DNA of 64,000 bases, taken from positions 17,392,311-17,456,310 of the forward strand of contig NC_019859.2 of the NCBI RefSeq assembly GCF_002234675.1, in the 5' to 3' direction. Of the stretch, positions 47,934-57,533 are shown piece by piece. A program made the position numbers and the translations under genes. This DNA comes from Oryzias latipes. Taxonomy: Eukaryota; Chordata; Actinopteri; Beloniformes; Adrianichthyidae. The first letter of the stretch is position 1; every line of letters begins with the position of its first letter. Under the pieces are notes generated by a model. It was not told the DNA's origin. It saw only the letters and a program-made list of their open reading frames with translations, and did not search any database.

Positions 47934-48422
47934 GTTCTCTTTTATGATATTATTAGCTCATTTAAAGAAATCAACATTTTATTTAAGTCAAAAAATGATA
48001 GATTTTCTTGTTCAGCCTGATCCAGTAGTCCATCACACTTTCGGTGGGGAGTGGCTTGGTGTCATAAAAGTCAGCCATGGGCATAGCAGAGTAGGCTAGC
48101 TCACCAAAGTGCTGCTTTAATAAGTCGAATATAACAGCAGGTGTTTGAGAGTCGTCAGTCAATGGAAGATTACGTAAAGTCACTGTCACTATATCTCTAG
48201 CTTTTCCCAACAACTTAGTTAAAACTTCAGTTTTCTGTTGTTGAACTGGAAATTCTTTCTTAGACAGAAAAAGCTCTACCATCTGAACCCACTCATAAAC
48301 TGAGCATTTGTCACTCCCATCACCTCTGTATATTGGTGGTTCCTTGACGTCAGACTGCATTACAAGTTTGACACCAGACAGGTTCAGCTCAGGATGACTT
48401 GGAGCTGTTTGAAAACTGCTGT
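47934..48422 (-). repeat. Antisense gag fragment (array unit, right part)
   Basis: The continuation of the unit cut at 42722. The gag fragment of the Ty3/Gypsy family (48422-48007 on the minus strand) looks open. It stops at the same place as in all other units, next to AAAATCTATC. Fossil fragment. Confidence 0.85.
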
Positions 48423-51206
48423 ACGACAATGCTAACAATATATTTGTTTTCTTTTCAAACTAACGGACTTAGTTTGTTTTTTGTGTTTATACTATTTTTT
48501 ATTAGTTACCAGAATGTAGCTGCTCTTCTGGTCTACGATCGCCAAGCACTCTTAAACATCGGACAATATTATGAGTTTATGTCAAAATGGACTTACAAGA
48601 ACAAGACGTCAGAATCACCGCTATTGGACATACCGGCGTTCCTGCGCCGCACTCCGTTCAATCTTCCACGAAGGCAATGGTCAAGGAGACGAGGAAGGCG
48701 AAGTGGTGTTCTGGTGAAAATCAAGGCGCTCCGAAGAACGTCTAGAGGAAATATCCGACGGTGTGGACGTGACTGCAAAGTTTTGCGCTGGATCCTTCCC
48801 GTTTGGCCAGGGGCATCAGCTGACCAAGCGCACCTGCCGGTGGCGGCTCCACCTGTCCGCCGGTCTCGCCGTCAGGTCGTTGGCGTAGATTTCGGCATTC
48901 TTCGGCCGCTGAATCGGGCCTTGTCTTCAGCCACGGACGAGCTGATTGTCCGCTCAGCTCTCATAAACGCTAGATCCCTAGCCAACAAAACTTTTATCCT
49001 GAACGACTTTTTCACGTCCCGAGAGCTGGATTTTATGTTCTTGACAGAGACGTGGCTTCGGCCTGGTGAACTCACTCCTTTCTCTGAACTTTTGCCTCCG
49101 GATTGTGGATTCTTCAGCTCCCCGCGAACTAAAGGCAGAGGCGGAGGAGTCGCCGTCGTGTTCCAGTCCAGGTTTTCTTGTCGGCAGCTCCCGTCTGACC
49201 GCTTCTCCGGGATCTCTAGCTTTGAGGTCCAGCTTGTGGAGATCAGATGTGGATCCCCGGTCCTTTGTGTGGTGGTCTACCGACCACCTAAATTTAACAG
49301 TGACTTCCTGCAGGACTTTGGAGATCTTTTGTCAGCTATTATTTTAGACTACGATCGTATTTTAATTCTTGGTGACTTTAACATTCATGTGTGTTGTGAG
49401 TCCAAGCCACTAACAAAAGATTTCATGGACTTGACCGGCTCTTTTAGTCTGAACCAGTTAGTGCAGTCTCCTACGCATGCAAAAGGACACACACTGGACT
49501 TGATTTTAACTCTTGGGTTATGTGCAGAGGTTAAAGAGGTTTGTGATGCCGGGATTTCTGATCATTTACCCGTTTTATTCGAGTTCGAACTTTTAAAGCC
49601 TGTACCCGGCTCGCGCCCTTCTGCGCGCCCACGTCGCCTGATCAATGCACAGACGGCGTCGCACTTTGTAGCTGGTCTTAATGAATGTACATTTCTTTTA
49701 GATACACAGCAGCATGGAAATGTTGATCAGCTCTTAAATGATTTTAACTCTGTGTGTGAGAATATTTTAGACACTATTGCCCCTTTTAAAACGAAGCGCT
49801 GTAATTCAGCATCAGAGCCGTGGCTCAATGAACACACCCGGACGCTCAGGCGCGCTCTCCGACAGGCTGAGAGGAGATGGAAGAAGGACAAGCTCCACAT
49901 TTCTTTGGAGATTTTGAAAAACTGCTTATCTGAGTATCAGGCAGCTGTCAAAAGTGCCAAGGCACAGTTTATTTCTTCTTATGTGGCGGAGAATCTCAGT
50001 AAGCCCCAAATTCTTTTTAACTCTTTGAACTCTCTTTTAAATCCTCAAGATTCATCATCATCATCCTTGACTCCTTCTTCTGCACTCTGTGAACGATTCT
50101 TAAGATATTTTATTGATAAAGTAAGTGCTGCCAGGCTTTTATCTGTATCCTGTACCCCAGATCCTGTTATTGTATCTGCACTTTCTGCTGTTTTAGATCA
50201 TTTTGAACCTGTGACTCTCTCAGAAACTTCTGAGATAGTTCAGCACCTGAGACCCTCTTATTGTCCAGGGGACAGTATTCCCCCCAGACTGCTGAAGGAA
50301 GTATTCAGTTCTATCGGTCCCTGGGTAGTCAGTTTTATTAATACTTCTCTTCTTTCAGGTTGCGTTCCAGCTGCCTTTAAACATGCTGTGGTGCAACCAC
50401 TTCTTAAAAAGAGCAGCTTGGATCCTTCTGTTCTCTCAAACTTTAGGCCCATATCCAAGCTGCCTTTTCTGTCGAAAGTTTTAGAGAAAGCTGTTTACCT
50501 TCAGCTACAGGACCATCTAGAGCTCTATGGCATCTTAGACAAATTCCAGTCTGGTTTTAGAGCACGTCACAGTACGGAAACATCTCTACTCAGGGTATAC
50601 AATGATTTGTTTTTAACTGTCGATTCTGGAGCTTCTGCTGTTTTAATCCTTCTTGACCTTACCGCTGCTTTTGATACGGTGAATCATGATATTTTACTCT
50701 CTCGATTAGAGCAATCTGTTGGTTTGAGAGGCACAGCGCTTCAGTGGTTTAAGTCCTATTTATCCAATAGGAGTTTTTCTGTCCAACTGGGACCATTCTC
50801 ATCCACAATGGTCCCACTCGGACATGGGGTTCCTCAAGGCTCAATTTTAGGTCCTATTTTATTTTCTTTATACCTGCTTCCACTTGGCTCCATCTTTGAA
50901 AAACATAATGTCTCATATCACTGTTATGCAGATGACATCCAGATTTATCTACCCTTAAAATCTGGGGGAGTCCAGTGTGTAGAGAACTTACAAAGGTGTT
51001 TAGAGGAGGTTAAAGCCTGGATGAACCTAAACTTCCTCAACTTAAATGAAAGTAAAACCGAGGTCCTTCGGTTTGGGAAAACGGACCTCCTGACAGGATG
51101 CAGCAGTGCCATTGGGTCATTAGACTCTAACCAGTCTTTTATTAGAAATCTTGGTGTTAGGTTTGGAGTTGCTGGACCCAAAAAGGCAGACGAGGACTTG
51201 GTTTGA
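48399..51206 (+). CDS. L2-like ORF2: endonuclease and reverse transcriptase
   Basis: A 935-codon open stretch; the first 30 or so codons read through array sequence, so the element's own start is later. N-terminal part: LLVYDRQALLNIGQYY then an Arg-rich RRQWSRRRGRRSGVL. Apurinic-type endonuclease: INARSLANKT, FLTETWLRP, VYRPPKF, ILILGDFNIHV, ISDHLPVLFEF. Reverse transcriptase: FRPISKLPFLSKVLEK, LLDLTAAFDTVNHDIL, GVPQGSILGPILFSLY, YADDIQIYLPL. It nicks DNA and copies the LINE RNA there. The frame is lost only where the later insertion starts (about 51158); LGVILDCHFKFDKQ resumes at 51704. No stop or shift is seen before that, so this was a recently active copy. Confidence 0.92.
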   Translation: MELFENCCTTMLTIYLFSFQTNGLSLFFVFILFFISYQNVAALLVYDRQALLNIGQYYEFMSKWTYKNKTSESPLLDIPAFLRRTPFNLPRRQWSRRRGRRSGVLVKIKALRRTSRGNIRRCGRDCKVLRWILPVWPGASADQAHLPVAAPPVRRSRRQVVGVDFGILRPLNRALSSATDELIVRSALINARSLANKTFILNDFFTSRELDFMFLTETWLRPGELTPFSELLPPDCGFFSSPRTKGRGGGVAVVFQSRFSCRQLPSDRFSGISSFEVQLVEIRCGSPVLCVVVYRPPKFNSDFLQDFGDLLSAIILDYDRILILGDFNIHVCCESKPLTKDFMDLTGSFSLNQLVQSPTHAKGHTLDLILTLGLCAEVKEVCDAGISDHLPVLFEFELLKPVPGSRPSARPRRLINAQTASHFVAGLNECTFLLDTQQHGNVDQLLNDFNSVCENILDTIAPFKTKRCNSASEPWLNEHTRTLRRALRQAERRWKKDKLHISLEILKNCLSEYQAAVKSAKAQFISSYVAENLSKPQILFNSLNSLLNPQDSSSSSLTPSSALCERFLRYFIDKVSAARLLSVSCTPDPVIVSALSAVLDHFEPVTLSETSEIVQHLRPSYCPGDSIPPRLLKEVFSSIGPWVVSFINTSLLSGCVPAAFKHAVVQPLLKKSSLDPSVLSNFRPISKLPFLSKVLEKAVYLQLQDHLELYGILDKFQSGFRARHSTETSLLRVYNDLFLTVDSGASAVLILLDLTAAFDTVNHDILLSRLEQSVGLRGTALQWFKSYLSNRSFSVQLGPFSSTMVPLGHGVPQGSILGPILFSLYLLPLGSIFEKHNVSYHCYADDIQIYLPLKSGGVQCVENLQRCLEEVKAWMNLNFLNLNESKTEVLRFGKTDLLTGCSSAIGSLDSNQSFIRNLGVRFGVAGPKKADEDLV

Positions 51207-51703
51207 TTTAGTGAGTTTTATTGTAGGATGAAACAGATGATGTTGGGTATTGGATTTTTGGTGTTGGTCTTGGTTCTTTTGGGCTTTTGTTCTTTGGAGG
51301 AGGTTTCAGAGTTTCTTGCGAAATTTTGATCTGGAGGCTTGGGTTCTTGTGGCTTCGGTTCTGGTGGCTTTGGAGTGGACGTTGGCTTTGGCGTTGGCTT
51401 GGGCGTCGGCTTGGCTTGGTGTGGACTGTGGGCGTTAGCTTTGGCTTGACTTGGCTTGGCTTTGGATTTGGTTTGGGTTTCGGCGTAGGTTTTAGCGTAG
51501 ACTTCGGCTTTGGCCTTGGCGAGGGCTTTGGCGTAGGCTTTAGTTTGGCTTTGGCTTGGATCGGCGAGTCCTTCATTAGGGCAGACGAACCGACAATGGC
51601 TGGAGGGCCAGATGGACTAAATAGGGTCCCTGATTGGATGTTGAACAGGTGTGTGAGACCGGATCATCACGCAGGTGTGCGGGGACGACCCCGACGCCTG
51701 ACA
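51158..51703. mobile_element. 545-bp insertion inside the L2, with a Lys/Pro-coding minisatellite
   Basis: The L2 sequence CTTGGTGT (51150-51157) reappears as CTTGGGGT at 51704-51711, an 8-bp duplication with one mismatch, which suggests a DNA transposon. The left part, GTTGCTGGACCCAAAAAGG, reads like a known type of fish repeat end. The middle is an imperfect repeat of GGCTTTGGCGT-type words, giving a minus-strand frame rich in Lys and Pro (51208-51576). I treat that frame as a product of the repeat, not a gene. Confidence 0.6.
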
Positions 51704-52327
51704 CTTGGGGTCATTTTAGATTGTCATTTTAAATTTGACAAACAAGTTAGTGCAGTGGTCCAGTCCAGCTTTTATCATCTGAGATTAATAAGTAAAGTGA
51801 AGCCATATCTCCCCCATGACACCCTGGAAAGGGTTGTTCATGCATTCATCTTTTCCAGACTGGACTATTGTAACTCCCTTTATTCCGGGATCGACCAGTC
51901 TCTCCTCCACCGTCTTCAGCTGGTCCAGAACTCCGCTGCCCGACTTCTAACGGGGACCAGACGGCGTGATCATATCACACCAATACTGCGCTCTCTGCAC
52001 TGGCTGCCTGTTTCTTTTAGAATTGATTTTAAAATCTTACTCTTGGTTTTTAAATGTTTAAATGGTCTGGCACCTCCTTATCTCTCTGAGCTCCTGCAGA
52101 GCCATTGTCCTCGTAGAGCTCTGCGATCTGTAGACCAGATGCTCTTAGAGGTTCCAAGGACTCGACTGGTGACCAAGGGGGACAGAGCGTTTTCAGTGGT
52201 TGCTCCCAAACTCTGGAATCGTCTCCCCCTGTCTATGAGATCTGCCAGATCCTTAAACGATTTTAAATCTCTGCTAAAAACTCATCTTTTTACATTGGCT
52301 TTTAACACCAGAGAGAATGATAATTAG
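51704..52327 (+). CDS. L2-like ORF2, C-terminal part
   Basis: The last part of the L2 protein, from LGVILDCHFKFDKQ through SRLDYCNSLYSGI, LLTGTRRRDHITPILRSL and HWLPVSFRIDFKILLLVFK to a stop at 52325. It matches the end of the L2 at 45106-47085 closely in layout. It was continuous with 48399-51157 before the 545-bp insertion. Confidence 0.88.
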   Translation, partial: LGVILDCHFKFDKQVSAVVQSSFYHLRLISKVKPYLPHDTLERVVHAFIFSRLDYCNSLYSGIDQSLLHRLQLVQNSAARLLTGTRRRDHITPILRSLHWLPVSFRIDFKILLLVFKCLNGLAPPYLSELLQSHCPRRALRSVDQMLLEVPRTRLVTKGDRAFSVVAPKLWNRLPLSMRSARSLNDFKSLLKTHLFTLAFNTRENDN

Positions 52328-52329
52328 AC

Positions 52330-52367
<38 letters not shown>

Positions 52368-52522
52368 TGTGTTTTCTTTTATTGATGATTTTATTATCAT
52401 TTTACTGTGTTTCTTTGAATTTTACCTATGGTTTTAGTGTAGTTATACGTGTGCAGCACTTTGGATGTCTGGAAGATGTGAAAGTGCTATACAAATAAAG
52501 ATTTGATTGATTGATTGATTGA

Positions 52523-54254
52523 AATCACAGAAGAGAACCCCGTCAAGGTGAGACATTTGTCTTGATATTACAATTTGTTGTGTGTGGAAACAAACTATAG
52601 TTAGATACATTGTTTGTTAGATAAATATGCTTTCAGTGTTTTTTTCTTTGCCCATTGTACAATAAAATGTAAGCTAACCACTCAGCTTGTAGGTACTTCA
52701 ACGTTAACCGTTTAATGTATTTTTGCAGAATAACAGAAAGAAATGGAAAATCAAAATCCCCCACCACCTCCCCCACCCCCCCAGGAAGATAACCCCCACC
52801 CCCTCCAAGGAACCCCCAACCTGCCCCCAGCCGTGGGCCCAGGCCCCTGGTCTGGCATACAGTGAATGCCAGAGCGAAGGAAGCCCGCAGAGTCGCTTGG
52901 GAAAATCAGGTGAGTTTTCAGTGTTTTTTTTCTTTGCCCATTGTACAATAAAATGTAAGCTAACCACTCAGCTTGTAGGTACTTCAACGTTAACCGTTTA
53001 ATGTATTTTTGCAGAATAACAGAAAGAAATGGAAAATCAAAATCCCCCACCCCCCCAGGAAGATAACCCCCCACCCCCACCCCACCCAAGGAACCCCCAA
53101 CCTGCCCACAGCCGTGGGCCAAGGCCCCTGGTCTGGCACGCCGATGTGAATCGCGCGAGGCGGGACCGCAGAATCGCCAGCGACAATCAGGTGAGTTGAA
53201 AGTGTTTGCTCTAAAACACATCTTTCTCACATACGACACACCTCATTTCTCCACGATTTGTTTTCAAAGAAGCACAATTTATAGTTACAAATACTCTTTT
53301 AAAATTGATTTCACATGAAAAAAAGACACATTTTAGCCTTTTTAGAGTTTTCCTCATTAAACTTTTCCCGTCTATTACACTGACCTATGTAGAAATGCTT
53401 TGTGTAGGCCCAACGTTTAAAATTTCACGTCATTTTCTTATTTAAACAATTTTATACACGCAGATTGTCTGAAGTTTTTCCTTGTGAAGTCAAATATTGT
53501 TTTTTATTCTGTCGTCAGTTTATTCTGGGGAGGCTGCTACCATTGGCGCGGAACGAGGAGGAGAGGCGCCGCCTCCGCCAAGTTTACGGTCCTAACTAAA
53601 ATGGTAAGTTTGACTACTCCTGCTTGTTGCGTGTGAACAGATGAGTCGGTGATGTTATTTTTCAATCAAATGTGCATTAAAAAAGAGGAAATCTAAAAAC
53701 AAAACAAAAACAAAATAGAAAATAATGAAATAATAATTCAAAGAAAAGATTGACCTACAATTTTTGTTCTCTTTTATGATATTATTAGCTCATTTAAAGA
53801 AATCCACATTTTATTTAAGTCAAAAAATGATAGATTTTCTTGTTCAGCCTGATCCAGTAGTCCATCACACTTTCGGTGGGGAGTGGCTTGGTGTCATAAA
53901 AGTCAGCCATGGGCATAGCAGAGTAGGCTAGCTCACCAAAGTGCTGCTTTAATAAGTCGAATATAACAGCAGGTGTTTGAGAGTCGTCAGTCAATGGAAG
54001 ATTACGTTAAGTCACTGTCACTACATCTCTAGCTTTTCCCAACAACTTAGTTAAAACTTCAGTTTTCTGTTGTTGAACTGGAAATTCTTTCTTAGACAGA
54101 AAAAGCTCTACCATCTGAACCCACTCATAAACTGAGCATTTGTCACTCCCATCACCTCTGTATATTGGTGGTTCCTTGACGTCAGACTGCATTACAAGTT
54201 TGACACCAGACAGGTTCAGCTCAGGATGACTTGGAGCTGTTTGAAAACTGCTGT
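52523..54254 (+). repeat. Regular array unit (left edge removed by the L2)
   Basis: Short exon ending 52547, type A exon 52729-52909 (181 bp, frame shifted), type B exon 53015-53190 (176 bp, open), terminal exon 53519-53603, antisense gag fragment 54254-53839. From here the array runs regularly to the window edge. Confidence 0.88.
53029..53599 (+). CDS. Small spliced gene, open copy 1: proline-rich N-terminus plus basic helix
   Basis: Predicted protein of 80 residues from two exons: 53029-53190 (54 codons, phase 0, donor GTGAGT) and 53519-53599 (26 codons and TAA; the exon goes on to 53603 with donor GTAAGT). ATG context is AGAAATGG, which is good. Residues 1-35 are rich in Pro (MENQNPPPPQEDN ... 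SRGPRPLV); 36-54 read WHADVNRARRDRRIASDNQ; 55 onward read FILGRLLPLARNEEERRR ... VYGPN. There is no signal peptide or membrane segment. The second half looks like one amphipathic, highly charged helix. I do not recognise the gene. The R-x-x-R-[VI]-A-x-[ED]-N-Q-x-[IL]-L-x-R-L pattern recalls the CFAP97/hemingway helix of axonemal proteins (inference, weak). A stop nine bases before the last junction would escape nonsense-mediated decay. The antisense gag fragment of the unit before lies just upstream. Confidence 0.5.
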
Positions 54255-55753
54255 ACGACAATGCTAACAATATATTTGTTTTCTTTTCAAACTAACGGAC
54301 GCAAATCACAGAAGAGAACCCCGTCAAGGTGAGACATTTGTCTTGATATTACAATTTGTTGTGTGTGGAAACAAACTATAGTTAGATACATTGTTTGTTA
54401 GATAAATATGCTTTCAGTGTTTTTTTCTTTGCCCATTGTACAATAAAATGTAAGCTAACCACTCAGCTTGTAGGTACTTCAACGTTAACCGTTTAATGTA
54501 TTTTTGCAGAATAACAGAAAGAAATGGAAAATCAAAATCCCCCACCACCTCCCCACCCCCCCAGGAAGATAACCCCCACCCCCTCCAAGGAACCCCCAAC
54601 CTGCCCCCAGCCGTGGGCCCAGGCCCCTGGTCTGGCACGCCGATGTGAATCGCGCGAGGCGGGACCGCAGAATCGCCAGCGACAATCAGGTGAGTTGAAA
54701 GTGTTTGCTCTAAAACACATCTTTCTCACATACGACACACCTCATTTCTCCACGATTTTTTTTCAAAACAGCACAATTTATATTTACAAATACTCTTTTA
54801 AAATTGATTTCACATGAAAAAAAGACACATTTTAGCCTTTTTAGAGTTTTCCTCATTAAACTTTTCCCGTCTATTACACTGACCTATGTAGAAATGCTTT
54901 GTGTAGGCCCAACGTTTAAAATTTCACGTCATTTTCTTATTTAAACAATTTTATACACGCAGATTGTCTGAAGTTTTTCCTTGTGAAGTCAAATATTGTT
55001 TTTTATTCTGTCGTCAGTTTATTCTGGGGAGGCTGCTACCATTGGCGCGGAACGAGGAGGAGAGGCGCCGCCTCCGCCAAGTTTACGGTCCTAACTAAAA
55101 TGGTAAGTTTGACTACTCCTGCTTGTTGCGTGTGAACAGATGAGTCGGTGATGTTATTTTTCAATCAAATGTGCATTAAAAAAGAGGAAATCTAAAAACA
55201 AAACAAAAACAAAATAGAAAATAATGAAATAATAATTCAAAGAAAAGATTGCCCTACAATTTTTGTTCTCTTTTATGATATTATTAGCTCATTTAAAGAA
55301 ATCCACATTTTATTTAAGTCAAAAAATGATAGATTTTCTTGTTCAGCCTGATCCAGTAGTCCATCACACTTTCGGTGGGGAGTGGCTTGGTGTCATAAAA
55401 GTCAGCCATGGGCATAGCAGAGTAGGCTAGCTCACCAAAGTGCTGCTTTAATAAGTCGAATATAACAGCAGGTGTTTGAGAGTCGTCAGTCAATGGAAGA
55501 TTACGTTAAGTCACTGTCACTACATCTCTAGCTTTTCCCAACAACTTAGTTAAAACTTCAGTTTTCTGTTGTTGAACTGGAAATTCTTTCTTAGACAGAA
55601 AAAGCTCTACCATCTGAACCCACTCATAAACTGAGCATTTGTCACTCCCATCACCTCTGTATATTGGTGGTTCCTTGACGTCAGACTGCATTACAAGTTT
55701 GACACCAGACAGGTTCAGCTCAGGATGACTTGGAGCTGTTTGAAAACTGCTGT
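54255..55753 (+). repeat. Array unit, 1,499 bp, with a fused A/B exon
   Basis: Only one proline-rich exon, 54510-54689. Its first part matches type A and its end (from about GGTCTGGCA) matches type B, so it is a recombinant that lost the 286 bp between them. Length 180 bp, start and end in different frames. Terminal exon 55018-55102 intact. Gag fragment 55753-55338. Confidence 0.88.
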
Positions 55754-57533
55754 ACGACAATGCTAACAATATATTTGTTTTCTTTTCAAACTAACGGACG
55801 CAAATCACAGAAGAGAACCCCGTCAAGGTGAGACATTTGTCTTGATATTACAATTTGTTGTGTGTGGAAACAAACTATAGTTAGATACATTGTTTGTTAG
55901 ATAAATATGCTTTCAGTGTTTTTTTCTTTGCCCATTGTACAATAAAATGTAAGCTAACCACTCAGCTTGTAGGTACTTCAACGTTAACCGTTTAATGTAT
56001 TTTTGCAGAATAACAGAAAGAAATGGAAAATCAAAATCCCCCACCACCTCCCCCACCCCCCCAGGAAGATAACCCCCACCCCCTCCAAGGAACCCCCAAC
56101 CTGCCCCCAGCCGTGGGCCCAGGCCCCTGGTCTGGCATACAGTGAATGCCAGAGCGAAGGAAGCCCGCAGAGTCGCTTGGGAAAATCAGGTGAGTTTTCA
56201 GTGTTTTTTTTCTTTGCCCATTGTACAATAAAATGTAAGCTAACCACTCAGCTTGTAGGTACTTCAACGTTAACCGTTTAATGTATTTTTGCAGAATAAC
56301 AGAAAGAAATGGAAAATCAAAATCCCCCACCCCCCCAGGAAGATAACCCCCCACCCCCACCCCACCCAAGGAACCCCCAACCTGCCCACAGCCGTGGGCC
56401 AGGCCCCTGGTCTGGCACGCCGATGTGAATCGCGCGAGGCGGGACCGCAGAATCGCCAGCGACAATCAGGTGAGTTGAAAGTGTTTGCTCTAAAACACAT
56501 CTTTCTCACATACGACACACCTCATTTCTCCACGATTTGTTTTCAAAGAAGCACAATTTATAGTTACAAATACTCTTTTAAAATTGATTTCACATGAAAA
56601 AAAGACACATTTTAGCCTTTTTAGAGTTTTCCTCATTAAACTTTTCCCGTCTATTACACTGACCTATGTAGAAATGCTTTGTGTAGGCCCAACGTTTAAA
56701 ATTTCACGTCATTTTCTTATTTAAACAATTTTATACACGCAGATTGTCTGAAGTTTTTCCTTGTGAAGTCAAATATTGTTTTTTATTCTGTCGTCAGTTT
56801 ATTCTGGGGAGGCTGCTACCATTGGCGCGGAACGAGGAGGAGAGGCGCCGCCTCCGCCAAGTTTACGGTCCTAACTAAAATGGTAAGTTTGACTACTCCT
56901 GCTTGTTGCGTGTGAACAGATGAGTCGGTGATGTTATTTTTCAATCAAATGTGCATTAAAAAAGAGGAAATCTAAAAACAAAACAAAAACAAAATAGAAA
57001 ATAATGAAATAATAATTCAAAGAAAAGATTGACCTACAATTTTTGTTCTCTTTTATGATATTATTAGCTCATTTAAAGAAATCCACATTTTATTTAAGTC
57101 AAAAAATGATAGATTTTCTTGTTCAGCCTGATCCAGTAGTCCATCACACTTTCGGTGGGGAGTGGCTTGGTGTCATAAAAGTCAGCCATGGGCATAGCAG
57201 AGTAGGCTAGCTCACCAAAGTGCTGCTTTAATAAGTCGAATATAACAGCAGGTGTTTGAGAGTCGTCAGTCAATGGAAGATTACGTTAAGTCACTGTCAC
57301 TACATCTCTAGCTTTTCCCAACAACTTAGTTAAAACTTCAGTTTTCTGTTGTTGAACTGGAAATTCTTTCTTAGACAGAAAAAGCTCTACCATCTGAACC
57401 CACTCATAAACTGAGCATTTGTCACTCCCATCACCTCTGTATATTGGTGGTTCCTTGACGTCAGACTGCATTACAAGTTTGACACCAGACAGGTTCAGCT
57501 CAGGATGACTTGGAGCTGTTTGAAAACTGCTGT
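55754..57533 (+). repeat. Array unit, 1,780 bp
   Basis: Type A exon 56009-56189, type B exon 56295-56469 (one base shorter than the open copies, so shifted), terminal exon 56798-56882 intact, gag fragment 57533-57118. Confidence 0.9.

Larger units (their letters stand above)
48470..52522 (+). mobile_element. L2/Maui-like LINE, nearly full length, with its own insertion
   Basis: Inserted between CGGAC and AAATCACAG of an array unit, with two bases lost and no target duplication. The 5' part contains a basic N-terminal region, then endonuclease and reverse transcriptase; the 3' part (51704-52327) completes the protein; the tail is GTGCTATACAAATAAAGATT followed by TTGA repeats. A T-run of about 35 (52332-52366) lies in the 3' untranslated part. 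A 545-bp insertion at 51158-51703 interrupts the coding region. Confidence 0.9.

Noticed and set aside
51208-51576. Lys/Pro-rich minus-strand frame resembling a histone H1-like tail
   Set aside because: It arises from an imperfect short repeat inside a recent insertion; no start context and no conserved core.
52751-53239. Minus-strand frames rich in Gly and Trp across the proline-rich exons of all units
   Set aside because: They are the complement of C-rich exons, read through introns and conserved splice sites. The plus-strand exons explain the sequence better.
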